NCBI GenBank assembly: GCA_963675035.1
Contig: OY776114.1
Location: 41,557,376-41,621,375 of the forward strand
DNA from: Allygus modestus
Lineage: Eukaryota; Arthropoda; Insecta; Hemiptera; Cicadellidae
DNA length: 64,000 nucleotides
Direction: 5' to 3'
Positions within the stretch are counted from its first letter, which is position 1. Each line of letters starts with the position of its first letter. Both the position numbers and the translations under genes were made by a program. Shown piece after piece: positions 30,844-43,202 of this stretch. The notes beneath the pieces are model-generated. The model saw only the letters and a program-made list of their open reading frames with translations. It was not told where the DNA came from and did not search any database.

Positions 30844-33456
30844 CTACCTTGTGATAATTAGTTTATTAAAATACGTGAGTGAGAATTATTAACATAAAAT
30901 TAAAAAATAATGTTACCAAATTAAGTTTTTGTTCGTAAAAAAACATCGTCTGTAGTCGATATACATTACACATTAAATGTAAATAGGAGCCCTTAACCAT
31001 TCATTTATATTTAGTTTTTAAAGATGATAATATATAAAGGATTAACTAACATTTTACATTGTAGTATAATAGGGTTTTAACTAACATATTAAATTGTAGT
31101 ATAATAGGGTTTTATCAGAATAACACTTAACAATTTTGGTATGGATATATTTTCCAATCCATTCCATGCATTTCGTAATTGTATTAAATTAAACGTAATT
31201 GCATATTATTGTATGTACAGAAACACTTTTTTAATCTGATTATTAAATAAACTTTGCTAAATAGATTAATTTTAAAGATCGGGTGAGGTTGTTAAGTTCA
31301 AACATATTTAGACTAATTAAAAAAAGTATATAAATAATATAATTATATAACTGATATAATTAACTTATTTTTTTCATTAGCTCAAATCAAAATGAATGTC
31401 CATAAGTAATACATGGTAACTCTATCAGGGTCTCTGGCGGAGCCCTAATGTCAGATCAGGAAAACAACCATTTAGTGTTCCTATGTTATGCCTAAAGAAT
31501 CAGTGTACACAATTCCAACTTTCTAGGTAGATGGGAAATAGGAGTATTCGCGATGAGTGAGTGAGTGAGTAAGTCAGTGAGTGATGGCTTTGCCTTTTAT
31601 AGGTATAGAGTTTCAAATCAAAAGAATCATAACAGCTGAGATTAAATAAAGAGTGAACTCAAAAATCAACAGACATGCTAAGTTGTAACAACCTATTTAA
31701 TAAAAACAGTGAGTAGAACCATCGAATGAAGATTGCATATATACTGGACGTGTTACAAATATTTTTTAGGAGATAAGTTTAGGATTCTCTATCAACAATT
31801 GTGTATTTTGTATGATTGCCTTTTTTATACTACGATGTAACCTGACAACGTGCGTATAAAAAAAAACTTAAAATATTCATACAACTTTTATTAAGCCATA
31901 AAACTATATCACTCTATGTGACAGGTGATTGTAGGCGATCTGGCAATACCATAACTATACCAGTTTAAAAAATCAGATATCAGAAATTGCAAATCAGATA
32001 TTACAAAATAACTCTCAATAATACAAATTGCCCTTAAATACATTTTTCAACATGATTTACTTTTGTTTTGTTATTTGTTTGCTTGCAACAAATTAACAAT
32101 AAACCCTTTGCAGCATTTTGTCGTTTAAAAACAAATTTAAAGTTCCAGACAAAATTTTCAGTACTATAACCTATAAAACCTAAAACTTATCAAGAATAAC
32201 CTAAACTCCCCAAGTAAAAAATTAAATATTCAATTAAAGAAGGAGGTTTATTTGTAATACTGGAATCAAGGCTGATTAACAAACCATTTTGTTATTGTGT
32301 ATTGTGTATTGTCGCCATATTTTGGTGAGGAAAAGAACTATTCACGCTGAAATCAACGAGTCAACGAGTCAAGTGAAACAAACCAATAATTATCCATGGT
32401 TTTAATGACTTTACTTGTGTTTGTTGATATGTTAATAGTTTATTACATTTCACTGCAATAATAGGTACGTAAATCAAACAAAGAAAATTAATTTATGTTT
32501 CAATTAGTATTGCTTTTGATCCTGCGTTATAAATTAACAATCAATGAATGAACCCCTGTGGAAACCCATACATGAAACCATCCATACCTGCAGTTAAAGA
32601 ACGAGACATTTTCCTTACCTGTGTACCAACCTGACCAAATCACCGGCTCGCTTTTTCGTCGCATATATCGTAAAGCAATGTTTTCTCCAATGTAACCGAT
32701 ATTCATCCTACAATATAGTTTTTTAGAGCTGATTGGTAATAAAAAATGTGCAGTTTTCAGTCATATTAACTGAGTAATAGTTTAATGAGCTAAAAGTTGT
32801 TTACGATTCATAAGATTAACATAACAAATGTTATGAATTCTTTGGATTTTCTCCGCAACTACATAACTTAGGTTAATGATTCAAATTACTAGATAATTTG
32901 TTTTTAAGCTATATAAAATTAACAACACCAAAATTGTGTAAATTTCAATTTTTAGAGTTAAAAATGCAAAAAAATAGTTTTTTGAAAACTTTAAACCCCC
33001 TTCCCCTGGTCCGATCTTTCTGGTTTTCGAAGTTAAAGTTACTTATGGCTCTATACACATTTGCGACAAATTTCATGGAACTCATTTTTTTAAAGTTCTA
33101 GCGTTAACGGATACATAAATAGGTAGATATATTGGGCACTACACCTCCCTAAAACCTCTCGTCGGATAATGTGATCCGTCTAATTTTTGACTTCATTTAA
33201 TTAAATTCTGCTTTACCTATCTGTGCCAAATAACATTGAATTAGGACCATTTATTAAGGGTGATATCGTGTTAACGGTCACAAAAAAAGCTGAAATTCTA
33301 TATCCCATATAAACACATGTAAAACATTGCAACAAATGGTCTTTAGTGCGGCTAAATATCTACAGATATAAATATATCAGTTACAATAAAAAAATATATG
33401 TTGGCCAACGGTACCCTATATTCTATCTTTACGCTTCCAAGATGCAACCCTCGGTC
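30844..33456. other. AT-rich non-coding stretch with repeat remnants
   Basis: No gene is seen. (GAGT)n at 31557-31590, followed by GGCTTTGCCTTTTATAGGTATAGAG, looks like the 3' end of an RTE/SINE-like repeat starting near 31390. 32800-33115 is a fragment of the long family A subtype (CATAAGATTAACATAACA ... GTTAACGGATACATA). ACTAACATDTTAMATTGTAGTATAATAGGG is duplicated at about 31047 and 31080. Confidence 0.35.
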
Positions 33457-34236
33457 GTGTCGCATCATTTCGTCCAAGTATCATCTCGTCCAGGTAATAT
33501 CTTGTCAAAATTCCACAACCGGAGGCTTGGGGTTCACCTCTTTACCTGCCCACTAGTTAGTATCATCTCGTCCAATTACCTGAATGTTTTGACAGGGCCA
33601 CACCATTGTTTATAGAACAGAAAATGTCTTGACTAATTTTTAACACTTTGACTCGTTCTAAACCGCATTTCAACAGGCAATAAAGACAAATTATATGTCA
33701 CGATAACTTTACTCACTCAACGCTGTGATGCGCAAGACAGCGATAAAGAAAATTGTCAACGAAATCTTTCCACATTACTAGAAAGTTTTGACTTTATTTT
33801 CAATCTTCTTTGTGAAACGGTAACCATTAAATAGTAAAATTGGTTGCCCTCTAATAGTCGTGGAAAACTCCATATTTTGCTCTATAGTTGTAAACTAATG
33901 CACATCAGACTTAAGAATAACATTTAAAATCTAAAACGTTTCCGATGTAAACAAAGGAGTTATGGTCGAGAGGGGGGGGGGGATTCACCTCTAAGGAATC
34001 CAGAGGGTATCTCCGTGAATAGTGACGGTGAGTGACATTCCACCACCAGAACGTTGCACATTCGCAGGTGTCAGGGACCTCTGACTTCCTGAATTGCGTT
34101 CCTCTACTCTCTTCAATGTATTGCCTGGAGGATATGATACTCCATTAGCTTGTTTAATCAACTGTAAAACAGAGCTGGACGAGATTTATATGATGTTCTA
34201 AGAATTTTGCTATTGGACGGGATGATACTACACCCC
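33457..34236. repeat. Possible TIR element with CATCTCGTCCAA boxes
   Basis: ATCAT(T/C)TCGTCCA(A/G) words at 33465, 33480 and 33561 have inverted counterparts GGACGAGAT (34177) and TTGGACGGGATGAT (34213). This suggests a ~0.78 kb element with subterminal repeats. No transposase is evident. The poly(G) run at 33972-33982 lies inside it. Confidence 0.4.
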
Positions 34237-37200
34237 CACGGTACACAGTACGGACTTCTGCCCTATAGAAGAAATTCGCTAAATGACTACTGACTACTGA
34301 AATGGCACCCCCATCTGTTATCTGCTGAACTCCACACAATAAAAATAAATCTGATGTTTAACTGCGTTTTAATCTTTGTTGGAAAACAAATTGTCTTTAT
34401 AACAACACATTTATGTTTAGTTTAAATAAAATATAATTTGTAGGTTTCGCCTATAATCTGTCTGATACTAATGTTGGTTGTGAGTCATCATCTGATTTCC
34501 CACCACGGGAACTTATTATCCCGAATTCCCCTAATTTTCTCTACATTACCCACGTCAGCCAGCTGTTTTGGCTAGCAGATATTTCTTCTTATAAGCTTTT
34601 TAGGGGTTTTAATTCAATACTTTTCTTAAAATAAAAATAGGTAAATTTTATGCACATGTTGTACTAAATAATTTTTTTCTAGCAAAAAACTACGTCAATA
34701 TAAAAAGCACGAGTCCAAATCTATAATGGAAATATACACGGCATAGCTTTTCTTAAATTTCTAATATGATGTAAAGAAAACACCTTCAGATAAACAATAA
34801 ATCAGCTTTTTCTGGTAATAATTTGTTGGCAACGGGAAAATAGGAGAAACTGGGGAATTTAAATTCTTCTTTCGACCGCACATTAATATCAGACAGATTT
34901 GAAATGTTTTCCAGATTAGTACTGTTTTATGACTTTATGATCATAAAAAATAGGTGTGGCTATTTTTTTCTTTTTCTATAATCGTACAAAATTATACTGT
35001 GCAGGTGACAGTATGAGGATATAGGAAAAATTAATACATATTAATAATAATATTATAATAGATCCTTTTGTGTATCTCAGAGAGAGAGAGAGAGAGAGTG
35101 TGTGTGTGTACTAGGACCCACTAGATGATAAACAAATTGATTTAGTTATTTTTAAAGTTCAGAACGATGACACTGGTTAAATGTTTATTTTTTGTTTTTA
35201 CTGCTAAAGCGGGATACAGCAAAACATTCACGGAAACATTAAATTATTCGTATGTACCGCTTATGGTACACGAAGAATTGTCTTTGAACGCATTTGGCCA
35301 TTGGGCGATCGCTAGTTTATATTAAAAGGCAAGCACAAACATTGCCGTACACACGCTTTTCTCAGCGTGTGTGCATTATAGGAGAAATCCACGTATTCAG
35401 TTAGAAAGGTATTGCCGCGTAGATTTTAAGGTTTATAGTTTACATTGGTCTTCAGGGATACGCCCCACAAGCCTTCAAAGCTTCAATTTATCCTATGGAA
35501 GAACATTTATCAATTTGTACATTTGACAACTGTTGAGATTTCTGAAATGATAGTTTAACAGCAATAACACATTTTTCAGGTATAAACAAAAATGCAAAGA
35601 TCTATGAATGGTGGCGCTCTTATGTTTTAATTCCTACTTTAAAAAATATAAACCTGGTGGTTTACAAAGTTTTAATCTGTAATGCGACTAAAATTGGCTT
35701 CGTAACCAGCAATAAAGAGGTAAACAATAACAAAATATAATCCATTTCTTAAAAAAATCATGTAAGTTTTTGTTTTGCAAGCCTATGATGATGAGTTTGT
35801 AATCATTATTGAAAAGGTATTTTGTTATTTTTAATATCTCAATATCTCTTTAAGACGTCGAGTCGTCGAGTTAAGACGTCGACACAATTAGGTTGTATTT
35901 TACGAATATGAATGATGTGTGTAGGTTTCTTTCGTAATCGTGCAGTATTAATCCTTTTAGGTACCTGGATACCTAAAAAATTCCAGGATATTGGAAGTAA
36001 AACTAAATATATATGATACTTTTATAATACGATACTTTTATATATCAAAGACAGAGATGGTGTCAAGAGAAAGAGAAAGAAAAAGAGAGTGCATGAGACA
36101 GAGAGCAACCGGACCCACTACGTGGACGGTGGAAGTAACACATCAGTGTATGTTTACTTTTAGGTTATGATTGAAATTTAGTTAATGCAGCTATAAGATC
36201 AGAACATTTGGTTATTTCAGTTTTTTCCAGTTTACATTATATACAAAATACGCTGGGAGGATTGTTATAGACAATAACTGTTTATTTAATGCGTTTATAT
36301 TGAAAAGGACGGAGTGCTGTTCAATATTACGAATGTTGAATGGGACTGCAGCCAAAGGAGAGTACAATTTATATGAATATGACCAAATAGAGCTAAATTT
36401 AGTATTTATTTTTTTTGAATATCGAAACCGTAGAACAGAACAGTTTAAATAATGTAGACAGCCAATTAAGCCTTGCCAATGAGCTCCTATTTTTAAGAGC
36501 TATTAATAATATGCTTGCATAAGCAGAATTTATGTATTTTGATTGGAGGGCTAAACATGGTCATGATGCGATTATTGTGACTTCATAAATTACAATAATA
36601 TTTTATCCAATTTCTCGGGGGGGGGGGGGGGGGTCGCTATTGGCTTGAAGGCTAAAGATCATTTTTGATTTGAACCACTTCGGCCCATTTTGAATGTGAA
36701 TAATTAAAGTAGTGGAGGTACGTTTGCCCGCCACCATCATACTTCATACTTGGTAAGAATATAAAGATAGTTTTTGGAAGGCTAGAAGTAATCGAAAAAA
36801 TTGCATTAACTTAAGCAAAATAACAAGATCAAACAATTTTAAATCGGCTTCAGAAATAATTCTTACACCAAATTTGAAATATTTACGAAAAAATTTCATT
36901 GCATTACATCTGAAGTTAAAGGATTTATCAAAGGAAAATCACAAATGTTGCATTTCCCGAATCCCATATTAAGTGCGTACTTTTGGCACTAAACGCTTTA
37001 CAAAATATGTAGCAATACCTGAAGTCAAGTAACAGATTAACCATAGCTAATTTATAATGTAATAAAAATGGAGTAAATGTTCTTCTTACGCTTTTCAATT
37101 TACTTTACACTAGTGGCTTGAAGGGGCCATTGCCCCTAACCTTGCTCTAATACTCTGCTTGGTCTGATTTTTTACTGTCAGTTCGTAAACAAAGTAGACA

Positions 37201-38394
37201 CTTAATCACGTTTTAATGTAAACAAAACAGACTTTTTAAATACCCATACTTTTCTTATGGGGGATGATTTACGTTACTTCTCTTTTTCTGGTACATGTTT
37301 AGAAATACTATTATTTCTTCCAAATCCCTGGGATCAAGACCGTTAATTTGAGCCGTCTCCCATCATCCTGCGATTTGTTAAACTCACACAACTTTGACTT
37401 AAAGATTTCGCATATAGAGTTATATATAAAGATACTGCGGTGTCAATTCGATAGTAGTTCGATTTATATTATGTCTATAACATCTATTATTGCTGCTATG
37501 TTGCGTTTATTTTTAAATATATGAATATCTGTCGAATTATTCAGCAAATATATGTTATCGTACTTTTATGCATGCTCAAACCCCCGTTGATCCTGGACTA
37601 CTGACAGAACACACATCGCAGTAATCGACTCATAAATTAAATGTACAATCTCATAGGTAGCCCCCTTCGTCCTTATCTTTTGTTTACTAAACACTCACAC
37701 TGTAGCACGGCCAACCGGTAAGATCACGGAACCACCCTGACTGAACATCAAATCTGAGAACTTCGCCCTCTGAAGCAGGCAATAATTCAACTATTGCTCT
37801 CTCATGAACAAATACCGCTAACTTATTTCGTCATGGTTCGTCTAATGTAACAAACTTGAACCACAATTCTATGATGTTCTGTAATAGAAATACAAATATC
37901 TATTATACTAATTCCCTAAGGAATTTCTTATGTACAGCAAAAGTATTTTATTTATGAACCGATTTTGATAATTGAGGTGTAAAATTAAAAGAATTTCTCT
38001 GTAGAAGTCACGGAATAACTTTTGTCTCCCTCAGTTCAATGTGCTTCGCCCCATTGGACTTTAAAGTTTCCATGTTATTCTTATGAGCAATATATTTAAT
38101 AGATAAGAAACAGATTTAGTTGCAGCAACAATATTAATCAACTATTCATTCCTGAATTCTTTGTGCAAAGCGCGGGTAATCAGCTAGTTACTGCAATTAC
38201 AGAATAATATAAATGCACTTTATGTAATATTTATCTCATTTATAAATATATTTACCTCGATTATGGTACATCGAATAGTTGTGATTCAAGTTTTGTTATA
38301 TTTATCCAACCTAGAAAACACCAATGAACTGTCGTTTTTTTAATAAGATGTATAAGATTTGTTAATGGTTTAATTATTGGCTGCTTTAGTCAGT
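34237..38394. other. Long AT-rich non-coding stretch
   Basis: There is no supported coding sequence. Visible items are a (GA)n(GT)n microsatellite at 35080-35109, a GACGTCGAGTCGTCGAG cluster at about 35855-35883, a GA-rich tract at 36060-36105, a poly(G) run of ~18 at 36617-36634, and a repeat copy at 37110-37255 shared with 17160-17345. A TTCCATGTTATTCTTATGAG piece near 38070 recalls family A. This may be the upstream intron or flank of RFWD3. Confidence 0.35.
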
Positions 38395-38719
38395 GAGCGA
38401 GATTCTAAGAATCACCGGACAGTAAGCGTGGTTTCCCTCATCTAACCGTATGACCATGCTCCGAGAACCGATGAGTGTTTTATTTATTTAACAGAGGATT
38501 TGGACGGAGGGGGTTACCTACGAGAATGGCAATTTAATTTTAGCACCGTTAACAAAGGCAAGTACCGGCCCGAGGGCCGAGACAGCCGTGAGTACCGGCC
38601 CACGGAGTGCAGCGGGCATAGACAACCAATGCAGAATAAAAACCGTTACAACCAAGGCGGAAGTGATTGCAGGGAGGGGGGAAGGTGAGTCAACATAACA
38701 GATACCGGCAAAAAGCGCG
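38395..38719. other. GC-richer non-coding block
   Basis: GTACCGGCCC(A/G)(A/C)GG is present twice, at 38561 and 38591. The block is less AT-rich than its neighbours but shows no recognisable gene. Open frames on both strands here look like chance frames in GC-rich sequence. Confidence 0.3.
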
Positions 38720-38885
38720 GGAATGCCAAGCATTCAAAAAGTCGCTAATTTGTTTGAGAGTTTAAGCCAGGCACTTGAAAGGTCGTTTGGTGAATTTATA
38801 CTGTCAAGCCCTCAAAACATCGTCTATATGTCAAATCGTATAAATTCTGAAAAGTGAAGAATCGCCAAGCACTCAAAAGGTCTTA
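38720..38885 (-). repeat. Minisatellite related to 13290-13690, reverse orientation
   Basis: CAAGCAYTCAAAAGGTC-like words at 38727, 38762, 38805 and 38867 are the reverse complement of the TTTTGARTGCCTG unit at 13330-13690. The array ends at a TA microsatellite (38890-38935), as does the other array, so the two share an origin. Confidence 0.55.
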
Positions 38886-38889
38886 TACA

Positions 38890-38933
<44 letters not shown>

Positions 38934-39250
38934 TATAAATTTGAACGAATAGTGTTTTTGGCATCTGGGGACCTCAAAACAAAAAGTTATCATGGTCTGG
39001 GGCTTAAGTCTTACCATGAGACCTACCTATTACCTATAGGTAATAGCTTCTTCCCTATAGGGGAAATTCGCTAAAAAGCCATTTTTGGGGTACAAACCCC
39101 CCCCCCAAAATACCACTTCGGATTGGCCGATCGGTCTGGTTTTCGAACTTAAAGTCATAAATGTTGCTTTACACTTTTGTCCCAAACTTTATCAAAATCA
39201 GACTTTTTTTACGAGAGTTATCATGGGCACATATATCTACTTATATAAAG
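38886..39250 (+). repeat. Family A terminal block followed by a second partial copy
   Basis: The TA tract and terminal block (TAGTGTTTTTGGCATCTGGG ... GGGGAAATTCGCT, ending 39073) are directly followed by the TTTTTGGGGTACAAACCCCC to TTACGAGAGTTATCATGG segment of another copy. Inside the first block ACCTA(TT)ACC is slightly expanded. Confidence 0.6.
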
Positions 39251-39304
39251 CTAGACGGGTTCACTCACTCACTCACTCACTCACTCACTACTCACTCACT
39301 GACA
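39251..39304. repeat. (CACT)n microsatellite
   Basis: About a dozen CACT repeats (39262-39300) follow GCTAGACGGGTT. On the minus strand this is (GAGT)n, as at 31557. This is typical of the tail of an RTE/SINE-like repeat that would extend downstream. Confidence 0.6.
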
Positions 39305-39712
39305 TAAACTATGAGGCACTTTCCGTAATCGAACCCCCCTCGACCCCATACTTGAATTAAAGCTCTTGACGAGAAGCTCCTAGAAAAATTACCAAAAGTT
39401 GACATTTTTGAGTTTTTGGGGCGGGGAAAATTCCATTTTTTCAATTTTTCCACTTTGAGCGCGTTTTGTACGGAAACGGTAAGAGATGGCAAAAAATGTT
39501 AAATACAAAAGTTGTAGAAAATTTAATTTCCAACTAATTATTTTTTTCAGATTTAAGATCCGATCATCCGTTTAGCCGTTATTCATCGGAGAAGAAGTAA
39601 TTTTGAGTATTTTGGCCCATTTAAATGTGTACAGTGTTGGAAAGCCGTTTAATAAAAGCACACTATCATTGGCTAATACCACATGTTTGTATCAGCTGAT
39701 TTAAAAAAAACC
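39305..39712. other. Non-coding stretch
   Basis: No supported gene is seen. The 39311-39480 region (TTTGAGTTTTTGGGGCGGGG) resembles internal sequence of invertebrate dispersed repeats but is not assigned. Confidence 0.3.
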
Positions 39713-39802
39713 GCCCGTGTAGGCGATACTAATTTGCTCACATGAGGTTCATATAAATCAGCTGTTACAAAACAAGGTGAGCACATTATCGCCTACACGG
39801 GA
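39713..39802. repeat. Short inverted repeat, ~27 bp arms
   Basis: CCCGTGTAGGCGATA...TTGCTCAC (39714-39741) is inverted at 39777-39801 (GTGAGCACATTATCGCCTACACGGG). ATCAGCTGAT/AATCAGCTGTT also pair imperfectly. This is a small hairpin or mini-TIR element. Confidence 0.6.
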
Positions 39803-39885
39803 GGTCCAATATCGCGAATATCGTCTGTTTCAATATTGGAAAATGTAATCAACTGATTGTTTGTTCTATCGAATGATAAATTTGA

Positions 39886-39962
39886 TGGGCCCACGGTAGC
39901 CCAGTGGATATGTTGTCAGGTGATTCAAGATCATGTGGTCACGGGTTTGAATTCTACTTTTG
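39886..39962 (+). ncRNA. tRNA-derived SINE head (pol III promoter-like)
   Basis: GGTAGCCCAGTGGATA fits an A box (TRGYNNANNGG), and ACGGGTTTGAATTCT about 40 bp downstream fits a B box (GGTTCRANNCC). Their order and spacing match a tRNA-like pol III promoter. The cloverleaf is imperfect and a non-tRNA body follows, so a SINE or tRNA relic is more likely than a functional tRNA. Confidence 0.45.
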
Positions 39963-40504
39963 TTGCTTACTTTTTGAGGTCTGCAATTTATTTCGGTTTA
40001 ATTTGACTTTATTTTGTTTTTACAAATTCATTTATTTGTAATTTGCACAACGAACAGCCACCATACATCGCTCTGCGGAGTTAGGTTAGGTTAGGTTACT
40101 ATAATTCTGTCGTGAACTGAAGTCTAATTTGTTGTTTTTTTATACGTAAATCCATTTGTAGAACTCCAATTTAACATTGTAACCACAACTTTGTATTTAT
40201 ATCTGATTTGATTGAGTGAGCACTTTATTTTTTGCTTTTATTCACCTCGACATCATAGTCGAGAGTTTATTCGATAAAACTAACAAGCAGCCGGTTGGTC
40301 AAATGTTTTGATATCGAACCGATATGGGACTGCCTCTGTAGGTGTTAATGTGCTCACCAAAGGTCATTGTTGTGTAGTTTTCCTTTGGTTAATGAACTAC
40401 AATAGTTGAGTTTGATTTAAACTTGAGTTGACTGAGGAAGGGAAGTGAGAGAAGCGAACTCCAAAAGGGGGTTTGGGAGCGAAGCCCCCCAACGGCGATA
40501 AGCC
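39963..40504. other. Probable SINE body and other non-coding sequence
   Basis: No gene is seen. A short TTAGG tract (about three and a half units, 40081-40098) matches the usual insect telomere unit but is too short to mean more. (TA)n begins at 40511. Confidence 0.3.
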
Positions 40505-40510
40505 TAGTTC

Positions 40511-40541
<31 letters not shown>

Positions 40542-40543
40542 AT

Positions 40544-40574
<31 letters not shown>

Positions 40575-40697
40575 CGGTTTCGAACGAATGGTGGTTTTGG
40601 GGTCTGGGGACCTCAAAACTAAAGTTACTATGGTCCCAGGCCTAGGTCTCATCATGCCGACTACGTAATAGCTTCTTCCCTATAGGGGAAATTTGCT
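40505..40697 (+). repeat. Family A terminal block (5'-truncated)
   Basis: A double TA tract is followed by CGAACGAATGGTGGTTTTGG ... CTATAGGGGAAATTTGCT. Its last part is duplicated at 40862. Confidence 0.65.
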
Positions 40698-41050
40698 AAA
40701 AAAGATTAAAGAAACGGTAATACTAAAATAAACTACATGTAGCTAGTGATGTGGGTATACCCAGCGGGTAGGTAAATGAATAATGGGTATTTACCTGGGT
40801 TCTTACCCTTAGCCCCGGGTAAATACCCAAAACATGGGTATTTATAATTTTTATAACATTTTTCTTCCCTATAGGGGAAATTTGCTAAAAAAGATTAAAG
40901 AAACGGTAATACTAAAATAAACTACATGAAGCTAGTGATGTGGGTATACCCAGCGGGTAGGTAAATAAATAATGGGTATTTACCCGGGTTCTTACCCTTA
41001 GCCCTGGGTAAATACCCAAAACATGGGTATTTATGATTTTTATAACATTT
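40673..41050 (+). repeat. 189 bp tandem duplication spanning a transposon boundary
   Basis: TTCTTCCCTATAGGGGAAAT recurs at 40673 and 40862 with nearly identical sequence between them. Each unit holds the last ~25 bp of a family A copy, a ~45 bp flank, and the first ~117 bp of the hAT-like element that starts at 40744. The duplication therefore arose after that insertion. Confidence 0.85.
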
Positions 41051-41620
41051 AGGGTATTTTTACTAGGTTCATTGAAATTCCCATGCTTTAAAGATTATAA
41101 AAAGATGATGAAAACTGTTTTGAAGAGTATAACATGGTGACCACATTTAACTTCTGAACAAGATCGGGATAAATACCTAGGGGACTGCGTATTTACTACT
41201 TTAATGGCCTTTGGGAGTGTTTAATAAATTTACAATTTTAGAAGAAATTAATTGAAATTCAATTACATTGTGATTTTGTTCTGTACTTGTCCAATTATAA
41301 AATTGAATTTTGTTAAATTTGTATAGAATGTCTTGTATTTAACGAGTTCCTTCATAGTTTGGCAGGGCTGTGGATTGTAAGCTTGACAGGTCATTTTACA
41401 AAAATTTCCATGTTATTATTTATTTATTACTAACAAAATTTATAAATGTAACCAATAAAATTTCCTCAAATGTTATACATTGATCATAACAAGGGTAGTA
41501 AGGGTAAATACAAATTACATTGGTGTTTTTACATAAAATATCATAAATACCCAAAATACCCGGGTAAATACCCAGGGTAATTATCCTGAGTTTTAAATAC
41601 CCGGGTATTTTACATCATTG
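40744..41620. mobile_element. hAT-like non-autonomous element with GGGTAAATACCC motifs
   Basis: It begins TAGTGATGTGGGTATACCCA and ends CCCGGGTATTTTACATCATTG, imperfect inverted ends with the TGATG pattern common in insect hAT elements. Flanking 8-mers CATGTAGC (40736-40743) and CATATAGC (41621-41628) match at 7 of 8 positions, as expected for a hAT target duplication. Self-complementary GGGTATTTACC/GGGTAAATACCC words repeat at both ends. There is no transposase. Confidence 0.65.
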
Positions 41621-41628
41621 CATATAGC

Positions 41629-42467
41629 CTATTTGCTAGGAAGATTGTTGAAACTCTGAGGCTGTGAAACATATGTTCTGTCCTTCATATGATTATTACA
41701 TAAATCTAGAAAACTTTTTCAGGTTATGTAAATAAAAACAGATTAAACCAATACCATTCCTTCAAAATAGTTATTTTTGAATTACAAATTTAACAATAAA
41801 TACACAGTTTAAAATATTTCATAATATTGGATAGAATACAACTTTTAAAAATGCCTTTGTCACCTTACACACCAACCCAGTTATATTTTAAAGACCATTA
41901 CAAATTGAGAGGTAAGCATGTTCATCAGAACTGATGTTTCAACAGTGACAACTTTTTAATATAAGATTTAATATAACTATTAATTATTCTCTTCCTTCAT
42001 ATTTCACTGTTTTCTGTCTAGTAAAAAAAATACTCCTATTATGCTATGGCAGAGATATATGTGTGTGAATGACCATTCCATTTCCAACTTTATTTGTTGC
42101 AGGCCTATATCGAGAAAATCTGGAGTTTATTTCGTCTAATAATCTGCAGATTGTGTAGCTCCAGAATTAAATATTGACGGAAAGTATTTTAGACAACTAG
42201 TAGGTTGAATAACACAACACACACAATCTTTGGTGTTAGCTATAATTTGTAATTGTTTCATTACTTATGACTTAGTTTATAGAGGGTAAGAAGGGCACTT
42301 AACAACGTTATAGTTTAACAGCTACACTCAGAGGACGGCCTTCCACCCGTATTTGGTCTACAGTAGGGTATATATGTAGGTATTTTGATAATAGTTTTGG
42401 TAACAACACAACTAAATTTAATTCTATAGCGTATGCATACTAACATGACTCATTCCCATGCCCACAG
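41629..42467. other. Non-coding sequence before the RFWD3 RING exon
   Basis: AT-rich, probably intron. No exon was recognised. A perfect TACTAAC branch-point match lies at 42438-42444, just before the acceptor. Confidence 0.4.
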
Positions 42468-42625
42468 CAGAGGCCCAGCTTGACTCTTCGGTGTTGTCGG
42501 AAGGTGATGATGCCTCGCTGTGCACCATCTGCATGTGCCCTCTGACCAACTCCGGAACTCACCGGGTGGTTTGTCTACGCTGCGGCCACATCTTTGGCCA
42601 GTCCTGTGTCGAGCGTTGGATAAAG
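42468..42625 (+). CDS. RFWD3: RFWD3 exon with the first part of the RING finger
   Basis: RFWD3 is an E3 ubiquitin ligase acting on RPA and RAD51 at stalled forks and in interstrand crosslink repair. This exon reads LCTIC, then a Thr/Asn-Ser-Gly-rich loop, CLRCGHIFGQSC and VERWIK, the zinc-binding first part of the RING. The CGHIFG spacing, with Gly where many RINGs have Cys, is what I recall for RFWD3 itself. The acceptor is TACTAAC...CCCACAG and the donor is AAG|GTACTT, phase 0. An ATG at 42458 is in frame and preceded by a stop at 42446, so this could instead be the first coding exon with initiation there. Vertebrate RFWD3 has a long N-terminal part, so upstream exons are likely but not found. 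Confidence 0.85.
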
Positions 42626-43202
42626 GTACTTTCCCTACCCCATTGAGAATAGAGGGTGGTATAGTTTATAGTTAGGGTGGTTTGTATACAGTTTTCTAGT
42701 GAGATTTATAAACGGTCTTACCTTTTGTGTACCGTGCAATTTTATAATACAAACTATTCCTTCTTCCGATAGCTTGTTTAGTTTATGTATAAATAATAAA
42801 TGAGTATGAGTCTTGTATTAGCTCTTTTAGTTTGCATACCTGAGAACTTGCTAATTGTTTTTCTGAACATTGTTGAAGTTTTGTTTTTGTTTTTTTAACT
42901 GTTACCTACTTGACTATGTATTACGTCTTTAGTGCTGATATGCATTAATGTAGCCAATTATAGATTTAGTTTGACAATGCAAATTGCAGTTATCGTAGTT
43001 TTTAAAGGCATTAAAGAAGTTTTTATTCTTATCGAAGGCTGAATTGTTTGATTTAAACTTGTGTAACAATCAGTTCTGATCATTTACTTAAGTAATCTTG
43101 TAAATTTATGTTTTGACCAGTAAGTTAAAGTAAAAACCGGATTTGTTGGAGATGTAAGGTTAAATAAACAGTTGCTTGATGTAATACTCGTTGAGTGCGC
43201 AG
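42626..43202 (+). other. RFWD3 intron
   Basis: This is a short intron between the two RING exons, from GTACTT to GTGCGCAG, phase 0. It is AT-rich and no transposon is recognised. Confidence 0.75.

Noticed and set aside
40081..40098. Interstitial telomere array (TTAGG)n
   Set aside because: Only about three and a half units. Short TAACC/TTAGG tracts are common in insect genomes, so no inference is made.
42458..42467. ATG at 42458 as the certain RFWD3 start
   Set aside because: It falls in what looks like the polypyrimidine/acceptor segment after a perfect TACTAAC branch point. It is kept only as an alternative.
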